Below are positions 36,158 to 44,198 of a DNA stretch of 64,000 nucleotides, one piece after another. Source of the stretch: Halalkalibacter sp. APA_J-10(15) (GTDB lineage: Bacteria; Bacillota; Bacilli; Bacillales; Bacillaceae_D); contig NZ_JALKEV010000009.1 of assembly GCF_023017105.1 (NCBI RefSeq), positions 149,453 through 213,452 of the forward strand. Reading direction: 5' to 3'. Positions within the stretch are counted from its first letter, which is position 1, and each line of letters begins with the position of its first letter. Under the pieces are notes generated by a model, which saw nothing but the letters and a program-made list of their open reading frames with translations, did not search any database and had not been told where the DNA came from. Both the position numbers and the translations under genes were made by a program.

Positions 36158-37387
36158 ATGAAAGCACTACAATTCGATCTAAACATTCCAAAATACGTAT
36201 TTTCTAAAGCGATCGGAAAAATGAACTCAGCGCTTTTTATTGATTCTCCCTTTTCCTGTCTCCAGCTGAAGGATTTAGAAAGACCCAAATTACCAAATAA
36301 TGACTGGGTTGAAGTAAAAATAAAGTACGGAGGAATTTGTGGAAGCGACCTTAATTTAATCTATTTAAATGACAGTCCATCCACCTCACCATTCGTCTCC
36401 TTTCCTTTTACGATGGGACATGAGCTGGTCGGAACTATTTCTAAAGTTGGTACGAACGTTGAAAATATCTCGAATGGTCAACGTGTCGTTATTGACCCTG
36501 TTCTATCTTGTGAGGCGAGAAACATAGCACCAAGCTGTGAGGAATGCAGTAAAGGTAATTATAATCTGTGTGAGCATATGAATAATGGCATTATTTCTCC
36601 AGGGTTATTAACTGGCACTTGTAAAGATACTGGTGGTAGCTGGGGAGGTTATCTTGTCGCCCATAAAAGCCAAATTATTGCTCTGCCTGATACGATTAAT
36701 GATGAGAATGGTATATTAATTGAACCATTCAGTTGCGCCTTACATGCGGTTCTACGTAATAAACCAAAAGTAACTGATACAGTAATCGTTATTGGCGCAG
36801 GAGTGATTGGATTATGTGTCATTGCTGCCATTCGAGCATTAAAGATTAACTGTAAAATAATCACGCTCGTTAAACATCCATTCCAAGCTGAATTAGCTAA
36901 TCATTTCGGCTCAAATGAGGTAGTCTTTCTGTCACGTCAACATGATTACATTTATAAAGCTGCAAAGTCATGTGATGCGACTGTTTTAAAACCAATTATA
37001 GGTAGTCCCATTGTGAATGGTGGAGCTGATATAATATACGAATGCGCTGGAAACCCCAAAAGTTTACAGGATTCGTTTCGTTTCGCTCGAAAGGGAGGTA
37101 AAGTGGTTCTCATTGGCTTGGCTAGCTTCATAGAGAAATTAGATATGACGATGATTTGGCTCAATGAACTCGAAATAAAAGGGAGCTTTGCTTATAGTAG
37201 TGACTCTTTTCAAGGGAAACAACGGAAAACATTAGAGATCGCTGTAGAATTATTGAAAACGAATGAGTTAGATTTGTCTCCTTTACTTACCCACAAATTT
37301 CCTTTAGAGAACTACCGCGAAGCATTGTTCACCGCTGGGAATAAACATAAAGAAAAAGCGGTTAAAGTCGTATTTGAACCAAGTTAA
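36158..37387 (+). CDS. Zinc-dependent alcohol dehydrogenase family protein
   Basis: A 409-residue medium-chain dehydrogenase. The catalytic-zinc residues are in GGICGSDLN and GHELVG; four cysteines of a structural zinc site lie in SCEARNIAPSCEECSKGNYNLC; the NAD(P)-binding loop is VIGAGVIGLC. It is about 50 residues longer than typical members, mainly from an N-terminal extension (1-40) and loops. ATG 36158 has GCAGGTG upstream. It is paired with the class II aldolase gene, suggesting a polyol or sugar-derived substrate; that is inference. Confidence 0.82.
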   Translation: MKALQFDLNIPKYVFSKAIGKMNSALFIDSPFSCLQLKDLERPKLPNNDWVEVKIKYGGICGSDLNLIYLNDSPSTSPFVSFPFTMGHELVGTISKVGTNVENISNGQRVVIDPVLSCEARNIAPSCEECSKGNYNLCEHMNNGIISPGLLTGTCKDTGGSWGGYLVAHKSQIIALPDTINDENGILIEPFSCALHAVLRNKPKVTDTVIVIGAGVIGLCVIAAIRALKINCKIITLVKHPFQAELANHFGSNEVVFLSRQHDYIYKAAKSCDATVLKPIIGSPIVNGGADIIYECAGNPKSLQDSFRFARKGGKVVLIGLASFIEKLDMTMIWLNELEIKGSFAYSSDSFQGKQRKTLEIAVELLKTNELDLSPLLTHKFPLENYREALFTAGNKHKEKAVKVVFEPS

Positions 37388-37409
37388 ACAAAAAAGTACA
37401 TATTAAAAA

Positions 37410-37583
37410 CACTGAAAAAGTTTGATTTTAAATTTTTTTGGTGTTCTTTCAGCAATGTACGAAACCGTTGTCTGTATTGAAAGCTTGATACGAGCGGGTT
37501 TCTCGTATCAAGCGAGCAATGAGTGAAGCCATTGCTAATCAAATCAAAAACACTGAAAAAGTTTATTTGTACTTTTTCAGTGG
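37410..37583. repeat. Dispersed three-hairpin repeat element, copy B
   Basis: Inverted counterpart of copy A. Terminal hairpins are 37409-37445 and about 37549-37582 (CACTGAAAAAGT / ACTTTTTCAGTG). The central hairpin GCTTGATACGAG / CTCGTATCAAGC (37483-37494 and 37502-37513) is a perfect 12-bp stem with a 7-base loop. It sits between the convergent dehydrogenase and Dabb genes. Confidence 0.8.
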
Positions 37584-37628
37584 TCTCTAACATATTAGCT
37601 TATTTAGCAGCATGTACTGTTTTTCACC

Positions 37629-37925
37629 CTAATCCACTTCAATATCAACACCTATACTATCTATTTTACCAATTTCATTTATGTAAGATGCAACTGCTTT
37701 ATGCTCAGCATTTATGGAATAAGCTTCTAATGATGCTTGATTTTGAAAACGCACATTTAATATCACTTGATACTCTTGATTTCTTGGTGAAATATTACGG
37801 CCAGCTTGTAGATCAACAATTCCATCAAGATGATCTTTTAATGATTTAAAACGTTTAATAACCTCATTAAGTTGCTCTTCCGTCGTTTTGTCTGAAAATT
37901 GTAATAATACAGTGCGATTAATCAT
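37629..37925 (-). CDS. Dabb (stress-responsive alpha/beta barrel) domain protein
   Basis: A 98-residue protein starting MINRTVLLQF at ATG 37925; AAAGGAG lies 7 bases upstream, whereas the longer frame has no ribosome site. The ferredoxin-like Dabb fold usually forms dimers; function in bacteria is mostly unknown. It has the typical pattern VLLQFSDKTTEE, GIVDLQAG and a late HKAVASYI. Confidence 0.82.
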   Translation of the reverse strand: MINRTVLLQFSDKTTEEQLNEVIKRFKSLKDHLDGIVDLQAGRNISPRNQEYQVILNVRFQNQASLEAYSINAEHKAVASYINEIGKIDSIGVDIEVD

Positions 37926-37995
37926 ATACATTCTCCTTTTTATCTTCAATACACTAAACATTTTACACAACTTTTTCAACAAGAGCTACAAAAAA

Positions 37996-38018
37996 GTACC
38001 GAACGATATGTTCAGCAC
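37996..38018 (-). terminator. Terminator of the proline-rich protein gene
   Basis: Stem GTGCTGAAC / GTTCGGTAC with a T run on the minus strand, 13 bases downstream of the stop at 38031. Confidence 0.75.
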
Positions 38019-38030
38019 TCTTTTCAATGG

Positions 38031-38411
38031 TTATCTAAAAATAGCAGACCCTAATTGGTAATACATCCATGGCCAAAAGCCAACGCCAGTACCTGGCTGA
38101 CCTGGGAACCCTGGATATGGCGGGCGTGGTGGCTGTGGCTGCCACGGTCCCGGCGGGCGTCCTGGACGTGGTGGAACAGGTCCATAATAAGGGCTAACGC
38201 CAATCAAATCACTATTGTGAACTTGAATAAATTGCGGTTGATAACGAGGGGGAGCATACATAAACATCGACACCATGCCTGTACGGCGGTTGAAACCTGT
38301 AATATAGGCAACTACTTGGCCATATGTCGGAATAGAGGTTGTAACCCACTGATTGACATATTGCGAAATAACTGTTGGTGGTAAATACTGAACGGATGGT
38401 CCTTCAAACAT
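38031..38411 (-). CDS. Proline/glycine-rich hypothetical protein
   Basis: A 126-residue protein with no signal peptide. Residues 1-72 form a beta-rich region; residues 75-112 are a low-complexity tail rich in Pro, Gly, Tyr and Trp (PRPGRPPGPWQPQPPRP); the end is aromatic (FWPWMYYQ). Such composition is common among spore coat or surface proteins of Bacilli, but no family is recognised and that is inference. GGGAGG lies before the ATG. It is monocistronic with its own terminator. Confidence 0.7.
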   Translation of the reverse strand: MFEGPSVQYLPPTVISQYVNQWVTTSIPTYGQVVAYITGFNRRTGMVSMFMYAPPRYQPQFIQVHNSDLIGVSPYYGPVPPRPGRPPGPWQPQPPRPPYPGFPGQPGTGVGFWPWMYYQLGSAIFR

Positions 38412-38564
38412 TAAACTACCTCCCTTGAAAGCTTTTCACGTTAGTATATGGAAGTCATGAGGTATAGGTGAATACCTTTATCCTAATTCCTTAAGCATTT
38501 TATTTTGATATACGAAATATCCCTGCTAAAATGGTTTCAGATCTATAGAAAGAAGTGAACAAAA

Positions 38565-39581
38565 ATGAGATATTCTATTCGCTATTCTGTGCTTGACTTA
38601 GCGCCGATAAATGAAGGACAAAGTGCAAGTGACTCTTTTAAACATTCAGTTGATTTAGCTAAACATACGGAAAAATGGGGCTACCACCGCTTTTGGTTAG
38701 CTGAACATCACAATATGCCTGGTATCGCAAGTGCCGCTACTTCCGTATTAATTGGCCATATTGCCCAAGTAACATCTTCCATTCGTGTTGGATCCGGAGG
38801 GATCATGCTTCCAAACCATTCACCACTCGTTATTGCTGAGCAATTTGGTACTTTAGAATCTTTATTTCCAGGTCGAATTGACCTCGGTTTAGGGAGAGCA
38901 CCCGGAACAGATCAAATGACAGCTCAAGCACTTAGAAGAGGAAACCGGATAGGCGGTCAAGATTTCCCCGAGCTTTTAACTGAATTGCGATCATATTTTA
39001 ATCCTTCAATAGAACCTGAGTACCGAAAAGTACGAGCATTTCCAGGAGAAGGACTAGACATTCCAATTTGGTTGTTAGGGTCTAGTGATTTTAGTGCAAG
39101 GCTTTCAGCTGAACTAGGCTTACCTTTTGCCTTTGCTAGCCATTTTTCACCTGAAAACACAGTGCCAGCATTGCGTTTATACAAAGATCACTTTACTCCT
39201 TCTAATAAACTTGACAAACCTTATGCAATGGTAGGTGTAAATATTATTGTTGCTGATACCGATAAAGAAGCAGATTTTTTAAGTTCGTCATTAGTCCGAT
39301 CCTTTTTAAACCTTATTCGAAATAAACCATCTAAGCTCCAACCACCAGTTGAGGAAATTCGAGAATCCATCCAGCCTCATGAGGAAACCGTTTTAGAGCG
39401 GCAATTAGGTTCCTCCATTATAGGAAGTCCCGAGACCGTAAAAGAGAAGCTTCTTGACTTTATTAAAAAAACAGAAGCCGATGAAATCATTGTTCACACA
39501 CAAATATATGATCATGCTGCAAGACTTCGATCATTTGAATTAACTGCTGACATCTTAAACGAGATTAATAATATTGGTTAA
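38565..39581 (+). CDS. LLM-class flavin-dependent oxidoreductase
   Basis: A 338-residue bacterial-luciferase-like monooxygenase of the single-component alkanal group. Diagnostic segments are [38 protein letters not shown] and [14 protein letters not shown]. It uses reduced FMN supplied by another enzyme; substrate unknown. GAAAGAAG lies before the ATG. It is monocistronic and followed by a bidirectional terminator. Confidence 0.92.
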   Translation: MRYSIRYSVLDLAPINEGQSASDSFKHSVDLAKHTEKWGYHRFWLAEHHNMPGIASAATSVLIGHIAQVTSSIRVGSGGIMLPNHSPLVIAEQFGTLESLFPGRIDLGLGRAPGTDQMTAQALRRGNRIGGQDFPELLTELRSYFNPSIEPEYRKVRAFPGEGLDIPIWLLGSSDFSARLSAELGLPFAFASHFSPENTVPALRLYKDHFTPSNKLDKPYAMVGVNIIVADTDKEADFLSSSLVRSFLNLIRNKPSKLQPPVEEIRESIQPHEETVLERQLGSSIIGSPETVKEKLLDFIKKTEADEIIVHTQIYDHAARLRSFELTADILNEINNIG

Positions 39582-39595
39582 ATCCATCAAAAAAA

Positions 39596-39632
39596 GTATG
39601 CCCTAAAGGCTGAGCGACCTTTAAGGGCATAC
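39596..39632. terminator. Bidirectional terminator between LLM and YciI genes
   Basis: Stem GTATGCCCTAAAGG with partner CCTTTAAGGGCATAC, one bulge. The A run to the left gives a strong T run on the minus strand. Confidence 0.85.
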
Positions 39633-39641
39633 CATTTTCAT

Positions 39642-39902
39642 TTACCTTGTCATGTTCCATTCATGTAATTCAAGACGCCGAACACCTAACTTCACATATG
39701 GATCCTCATTTGCTAATAATTGCGCTTCGTCAAAATGATTAGCCTCATAAATAACCATACCACCATTTCCATCTACAAAAGGACCTTTTGCGAATACATT
39801 TCCTTGCTCTTCAAGTGTCTTTAAATAATCTAAATGACTTTGCCGGTGCTTCGCATTTAATTCTGGCTTTGCCATATGTAAAATCGCTGCAAAATAGGCC
39901 AT
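39642..39902 (-). CDS. YciI-family protein
   Basis: An 86-residue protein from ATG 39902 (MAYFAAILHM), with GGGAG 8 bases upstream. It has the YciI ferredoxin-like fold pattern, including RQSHLDYLKTLEEQG with the conserved His, and GGMVIYEA. Family members resemble dye-decolorising or muconolactone-type enzymes, but function is generally unknown. Confidence 0.85.
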   Translation of the reverse strand: MAYFAAILHMAKPELNAKHRQSHLDYLKTLEEQGNVFAKGPFVDGNGGMVIYEANHFDEAQLLANEDPYVKLGVRRLELHEWNMTR

Positions 39903-39988
39903 CACATTCACTCCCACTATATCTATTTAAATTTGGATATGCTCACCTTTACGATGAGAACTTCTCTCTCTCAATCATAACATGCTCA

Positions 39989-40771
39989 TTATGAGGCTGT
40001 TTGTTTTTTTTCTTCACTTACTTTCTTTTCTTTAGATAGAAACCAACCAGCCAAAGCAATAGCAATCAAAACGAGATAAAAAGTTATTTTCCACTCTGTT
40101 GACTCTGCGAATGTTTCAGGTAATACATCTAAGGCAGGGTGACAAAGCGTATAAACAGCAAGCTTCACTCCTACCCAGCCAACAATAACAAAAGCGGCAA
40201 CTTCTAAACCAGGTCGTGCATGTAACAAATTCACAAATATGCCTGCTGCAAAACGCATGATAACTAACCCTATAAATCCCCCCAAGAATATGACAATGAA
40301 TTTCCCTCCATCTATACCACCTATTGGCGGTAAAGCTGTATCTGGTAAAACCATCGCTAACGCAACAGCCGCCAATATAGAGTCTACTGCAAAGGCAATA
40401 TCAGCAATTTCAACTTTTAATACTGTCACCCAAAATCCAGATTTTTTTGTTTTTACTTGCTGTATAGAATCTTCTTGTCTCTTTATCATAAATTTTCGAA
40501 ATAAATGATTACTAGCAATAAATAGTAAGTAAAGAGCGCCGATTGCCTGCACCTGCCATACCCCTACTACAAATGAAATCATAAATAAAGAAGCTAAACG
40601 AAAAACAAAAGCACCAGCTAAACCATAGAACAAAGCTTTTTTACGTTGCTTTTCTGGCAAATGCTTCACCATAATCGCCAAAACTAAAGCATTATCGGCT
40701 GCCAACAAGCCTTCTAGTACGATTAGAACAAGCAACACCCAACTATATTCTAATAAAATGGACCACTCCAT
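39989..40771 (-). CDS. ykoY: TerC-family membrane protein, probable Mn2+ exporter
   Basis: A 260-residue protein with about eight membrane segments and the two TerC signatures: GLLAADNALVLA (about residues 21-32) and EIADIAFAVDSILAA, whose Asp residues are thought to bind the metal. TerC proteins under Mn riboswitches (YkoY, YybP, MntP-like context) export Mn2+ or metalate exported enzymes. It is second after ykvA in a transcript headed by a Mn riboswitch, so induction by excess Mn2+ is expected. Symbol by riboswitch and family context. Confidence 0.88.
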   Translation of the reverse strand: MEWSILLEYSWVLLVLIVLEGLLAADNALVLAIMVKHLPEKQRKKALFYGLAGAFVFRLASLFMISFVVGVWQVQAIGALYLLFIASNHLFRKFMIKRQEDSIQQVKTKKSGFWVTVLKVEIADIAFAVDSILAAVALAMVLPDTALPPIGGIDGGKFIVIFLGGFIGLVIMRFAAGIFVNLLHARPGLEVAAFVIVGWVGVKLAVYTLCHPALDVLPETFAESTEWKITFYLVLIAIALAGWFLSKEKKVSEEKKQTAS

Positions 40772-40790
40772 ATGTAACCACTCCTCCTCA

Positions 40791-41075
40791 TTAATTCGCT
40801 TTTAATAATCGATGCTTCTTTTTTAAAGTATCCGGTGCTACAGCGATCATTCGATTTATAATAAAAGTGATGATAATAAAATCATCTACAAAGCCAATGA
40901 CTCCAAGATAATCTGGTATTAAATCAAAAGGAATAAATAGATACAATAGAATCGCTATCGTCCCTATGACCTTATAGGAATTCTTTACTTCATTTGATAA
41001 ATAGAAATCTTTCATAAAAGGAATAAATCTCCACAGTTTTAACATAAATAGCATTTTTTTAAAGAAACGTTTCAT
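40791..41075 (-). CDS. ykvA: DUF1232 (YkvA-family) small membrane protein
   Basis: A 94-residue protein from ATG 41075 (GGAGGT 10 bases upstream); the longer frame starts inside the leader. It has the DUF1232 signature FIPFDLIPDYLGVIGFVDD in a membrane hairpin. Function unknown. Being first gene after the Mn riboswitch and 19 bases before terC suggests a part in Mn homeostasis, which is inference. Confidence 0.83.
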   Translation of the reverse strand: MKRFFKKMLFMLKLWRFIPFMKDFYLSNEVKNSYKVIGTIAILLYLFIPFDLIPDYLGVIGFVDDFIIITFIINRMIAVAPDTLKKKHRLLKAN

Positions 41076-41183
41076 TATGTGATCCACCTCCAAATCGTAT
41101 ATACTAAACCTCTTATCATAACTTCCACAGTCACTCTCTTTCCATTTCATCCAATCTCTTTAAGTTCTTTAAGCACAAAAAGA

Positions 41184-41211
41184 AAAGACCCTTACCATTA
41201 GGTAAAGGTCT
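41184..41211 (-). terminator. Second tandem terminator of the Mn-riboswitch leader
   Basis: Minus-strand stem AGACCTTTACC / GGTAAGGGTCT followed by TTTCTTTTTG. Almost a copy of the hairpin at 41228-41253. Confidence 0.82.
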
Positions 41212-41227
41212 AAAAAAGCACAGAAAA

Positions 41228-41253
41228 AGACCCTTACTGTAGCGTAAAGGTCT
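41228..41253 (-). terminator. First terminator of the Mn-riboswitch leader
   Basis: Minus-strand stem AGACCTTTACG with partner AGTAAGGGTCT, followed by TTTTTCTG. Its 5' arm overlaps the 3' end of the aptamer (GCAAGACC), the usual switch geometry. Confidence 0.85.
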
Positions 41254-41345
41254 TGCTAACAACAAATATGCAAGTTGCCAATAATACCGAGAGTCTGCAC
41301 TCTGTAATGACGACATTATTGTAAAAGCTACTCCCCTTTAGGAAG
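41250..41345 (-). promoter_or_regulatory. yybP-ykoY Mn2+ riboswitch
   Basis: The minus strand shows the hallmark 5' box AAAGGGGAGTAGC (near 41340-41328), two central stems including GAGTGCAGACTC, and the 3' side GTTAGCAAGACC leading into a terminator. By established knowledge the aptamer binds Mn2+ and turns expression on. It heads ykvA-terC, a target type known for the class. Confidence 0.87.
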
Positions 41346-41365
41346 ATATGTAATTTAATAGATAT

Positions 41366-41394
41366 ATCATACCGAAATAAGTATACAATGTCAA
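41366..41394 (-). promoter_or_regulatory. sigma-A promoter of the Mn-riboswitch transcript
   Basis: TTGACA (41389-41394), 17 bases, TATGAT (41366-41371) on the minus strand; a near-consensus promoter about 20 bases before the aptamer. Confidence 0.8.
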
Positions 41395-41440
41395 TCCTAT
41401 AATAAAACGGTAGGATTCGACCTAGAACTCGTTTACTAAA

Positions 41441-41524
41441 GCTCACTAAGAAAATCATGGAGTTGAGCCACCAAAAAATAAAAAATCAAACTTCTCACCT
41501 TTGCGAGCTTCTTCTTAGTGAGCA
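41441..41524. repeat. Inverted repeat and terminator downstream of ppaC
   Basis: Arms GCTCACTAAGAA (41441-41452) and TTCTTAGTGAGC (41513-41524) are perfectly complementary. Inside, a shorter minus-strand hairpin GCTCGC / GTGAG is followed by TTTGATTTTTTATTTTTT, which probably terminates ppaC. Confidence 0.7.
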
Positions 41525-41534
41525 CCATTGTCTC

Positions 41535-42458
41535 TTAGAATGCAGCCGTTAACACGGGTACAACTTGTTTCTTACGTGAAACTACACCTTCAAGTAATGC
41601 TTTATTATCTTGTAAAGAAACATTAAATGCTTTCTCAACGGCTGATTGAGCTTGTCCAACGGCTAAACCAACTGAGTCATTATTCAGAATATCCGTTACA
41701 ACAAGTAAAAATAAATCTAAATTCTTTTCATTCACAACAGATTGAATTTCTGTTTCTAACTCAGCTTGACGTGCAAATACATCATCCGTATCTACTGTAT
41801 TCACTTGTGCAATTTCAACCTTTTTGCCATTCATTTCAAATTCTTTTGCATCTAGTGTGATAAGATCTTTCGCCGATTTATCACTAGTGTCAGCACCCGC
41901 TTTTAACATGTCTAATCCGTAATTCTCTGTATTAACTCCTGCAATTTCAGCTAACTCACGAGCAGCTTTAACATCTTCTTCCGTACAAGTTGGTGATTTA
42001 AAAAGAAGAGAATCAGAAATAATCGCAGATAACATGAGGCCTGCAATTTCTTTCTTAACGTTCACACCATTTTCCTTATACAGTTTATTTAATATCGTTG
42101 CTGTACAACCAACCGGTTCTGCACGATAATATAGGGGATCGCTCGTTTCAAAATTTGCGATTCGATGATGATCAATGACTTCTAAGACACGAACCTGATC
42201 AATATCATTCGCACTTTGTTGTTTTTCGTTATGATCAACTAAAATAACTTCATCCACCTCACTGGATACATTCTCTACTAGACGAGGTGCTTCAACATTA
42301 AATTGTTTTAACGCATAATTCGTTTCACCATTTGTGTCTCCAAGCCTAACTGCCTCTACATCTAATCCTAATTGCTTCTTCAGTTCAGCATAGGCAATGG
42401 CAGAACAGATCGTATCTGTATCAGGATTCTTATGCCCAAAAATAAAAACTTTTCCCAT
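41535..42458 (-). CDS. ppaC: Manganese-dependent inorganic pyrophosphatase
   Basis: Hydrolyses pyrophosphate to phosphate in the cytosol with Mn2+ (family II, DHH). The 307 residues from ATG 42458 (GAGGAG upstream) include the metal motifs [14 protein letters not shown] and DHHRIANF, and the C-terminal DHHA2 domain ending SRKKQVVP. A start ten codons upstream lacks a ribosome site. It lies next to the Mn-riboswitch-controlled exporter unit, so two Mn-linked functions are neighbours. Confidence 0.96.
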   Translation of the reverse strand: MGKVFIFGHKNPDTDTICSAIAYAELKKQLGLDVEAVRLGDTNGETNYALKQFNVEAPRLVENVSSEVDEVILVDHNEKQQSANDIDQVRVLEVIDHHRIANFETSDPLYYRAEPVGCTATILNKLYKENGVNVKKEIAGLMLSAIISDSLLFKSPTCTEEDVKAARELAEIAGVNTENYGLDMLKAGADTSDKSAKDLITLDAKEFEMNGKKVEIAQVNTVDTDDVFARQAELETEIQSVVNEKNLDLFLLVVTDILNNDSVGLAVGQAQSAVEKAFNVSLQDNKALLEGVVSRKKQVVPVLTAAF

Positions 42459-42584
42459 AGTTCCACTCCTCAAATCGTAATATTTCAATCTTTTTCAGTT
42501 CCAAAATCATTTTATCGTAAAATTCCCAATAAGAAAAGTAGGATATTACGTTTTTCATACAACCCCAAACATAAAAAGGAAAAA

Positions 42585-42729
42585 GAAGCTAGGACATAAG
42601 CTTTCTCACACATGAGCAACATAACAAGTCATAGCGGCGCAAATAAGCCACTCCTGAAATATACTTACCTACCGTATTCGAGATGTTCGGATGCTCTGCT
42701 AAACACTTTTGTTGTGTCCTAGCCTCTTC
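42585..42729. repeat. Expanded terminator-like inverted repeat (about 145 bp)
   Basis: Outer arms GAAGCTAGGACATAA (42585-42599) and TTGTGTCCTAGCCTC (about 42712-42726) pair with two mismatches and enclose about 115 bases. The minus-strand opening GAGGCTAGGACA...AAAAGTGTT resembles the compact terminator at 7318-7348 (GAGGCTGGGACAAAAGTGTT). It lies just downstream of the TraB/GumN gene. Confidence 0.6.
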
Positions 42730-42737
42730 TATAAAGT

Positions 42738-44009
42738 TTAGTCTACTAGCAAATGGTTAACGCGATAACCTTTGTCTTCTAACAATTCCGTTATATTCCC
42801 GTTACCAATTAAATGCAGGGTATTCACAACGACAAAAGTAGTCACTTCTTGCTCTTCCTTGAGAATTTCTTCTAATTTTTCTGTCATTTGTTGATCACGT
42901 TTTTCCACCAATGCTAATGAAAAAGGACTCGTATCTAGATCTCTATATTTTTGGCTATCTCGTAATCCAGCCAATTCTTCAGCTTGTGATGTCACCCACA
43001 TCGTTTCCAAGTTAGAACGAACTTTTCCGGAGTCTTGAATACTATTCAATGTTTGCTCTAATAAACGTTCTTGTTGTTCTAAATCGATTTCATTACTTAA
43101 AATCATTTGATCTTTGAAATGCTCTAAGCTCATGACAGGCTTTTGTGCTTCTTCGGCCTTCATTAGAAAATATTGGTCAATACTTTTTCTATTTGAGTAC
43201 CCATAATTTTCAATTAATATGGATTGAAGCATGTCAGCCACTGCCCAAGGCTTGAATCTCGTAATCGCTTCTTCTTCTAATTCATAGTTGCCTATAAATG
43301 AAATTAAATCATCATACAATTCTGCTGAAATATGGTTTTCTAATGAAGTACCATCATTATAGACTCCTAGCTCAACCATCGCTTGCATAATGGCTACTTC
43401 ATCTTTTTCATTTACATTCACGACAAAAGCAACTTGATCTGATTGATTAAATGCATCTTCAATTTCAGGATGCAAAGGAAATAGCTCATCACTATTTATA
43501 TGAATCGAGCCAAACAAATAAATTTTGCTGTTATTATTTTCTACTTCAAATAATAATCCTTTTGAAAAAATCTGCTCATCATCATCATCATAAAGCACTT
43601 CTACATCATTTTCTAGTAATGCTTGAATAACGCTTAGGTCATTGGAACCTTCAGAACGATCAATTGAAACTCCTTCCAAGTTAACAACTAAAAGGTTAGG
43701 TAACGCAAGTAATGGTTCTAAGCTCTCTAGTTCATTTCCAGTTAGAATGATTTCTTCCAAACCTTCAAGAACGTCAATCCCCTCAAGATTAGCAATTCCG
43801 TAATCTGACAAATCTAACTTTTTTATTGCATGTAATTCATTTTTGAATGAGCTATCCGTATTCGCTTCTTCACTGATCATCTTATCTATTAAATTTTCTA
43901 GCCTTTCATCTTGAAATGATAAATTAGGTTGTATGGTATTTATACTTTGACAGGCTACCAAACCTGACAAAACGAATAGAATCACCATTGATACGATGAG
44001 ATTTCTCAC
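42738..44009 (-). CDS. TraB/GumN-family lipoprotein with leucine-rich N-terminal region
   Basis: A 423-residue secreted lipoprotein (lipobox LVAC, Cys at about 20). Residues about 60-120 contain leucine-rich-repeat-like units (LDLSDYGIANLEGI, EIILTGNELESL). From about 150 comes a TraB/GumN (Tiki-fold) domain with the first motif YLFGSIHI and the late His motif NTLHLIGNGN. Tiki-type proteins are metal-dependent proteases in animals; in bacteria the role is unclear. Monocistronic. Confidence 0.82.
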   Translation of the reverse strand: MRNLIVSMVILFVLSGLVACQSINTIQPNLSFQDERLENLIDKMISEEANTDSSFKNELHAIKKLDLSDYGIANLEGIDVLEGLEEIILTGNELESLEPLLALPNLLVVNLEGVSIDRSEGSNDLSVIQALLENDVEVLYDDDDEQIFSKGLLFEVENNNSKIYLFGSIHINSDELFPLHPEIEDAFNQSDQVAFVVNVNEKDEVAIMQAMVELGVYNDGTSLENHISAELYDDLISFIGNYELEEEAITRFKPWAVADMLQSILIENYGYSNRKSIDQYFLMKAEEAQKPVMSLEHFKDQMILSNEIDLEQQERLLEQTLNSIQDSGKVRSNLETMWVTSQAEELAGLRDSQKYRDLDTSPFSLALVEKRDQQMTEKLEEILKEEQEVTTFVVVNTLHLIGNGNITELLEDKGYRVNHLLVD

Positions 44010-44128
44010 GTTATCCTCCAGTTAATTAGAATACTTTTATTTCTAAGTCATTTTTTCACCACTTTTGATCATACCATTATTATGCTTGTTATAAAAGAGT
44101 CATACGAAATGATCATTAGTAACTAAAA

Positions 44129-44166
44129 ACCACTGGAAAATGGTTGAATTTCCACCTTCCAATGGT
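44129..44166 (-). terminator. Terminator of the beta-mannosidase gene
   Basis: Stem ACCATTGGAA with partner TTCCAGTGGT, followed on the minus strand by TTTTTAG. Confidence 0.7.
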
Positions 44167-44198
44167 CTTTTTAATGAACACTATCATCTCATCGTGTT

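Noticed and set aside
37384-37593. 69-codon ORF within repeat copy B, considered as a transposase fragment
   Set aside because: Frame is not kept in copy A and is built from hairpin arms; non-coding repeat is the better reading.
41131-41316. 61-codon minus-strand ORF in the Mn-riboswitch leader, as a leader peptide
   Set aside because: It spans the aptamer and both terminators and has no ribosome site; the RNA structure explains the region.
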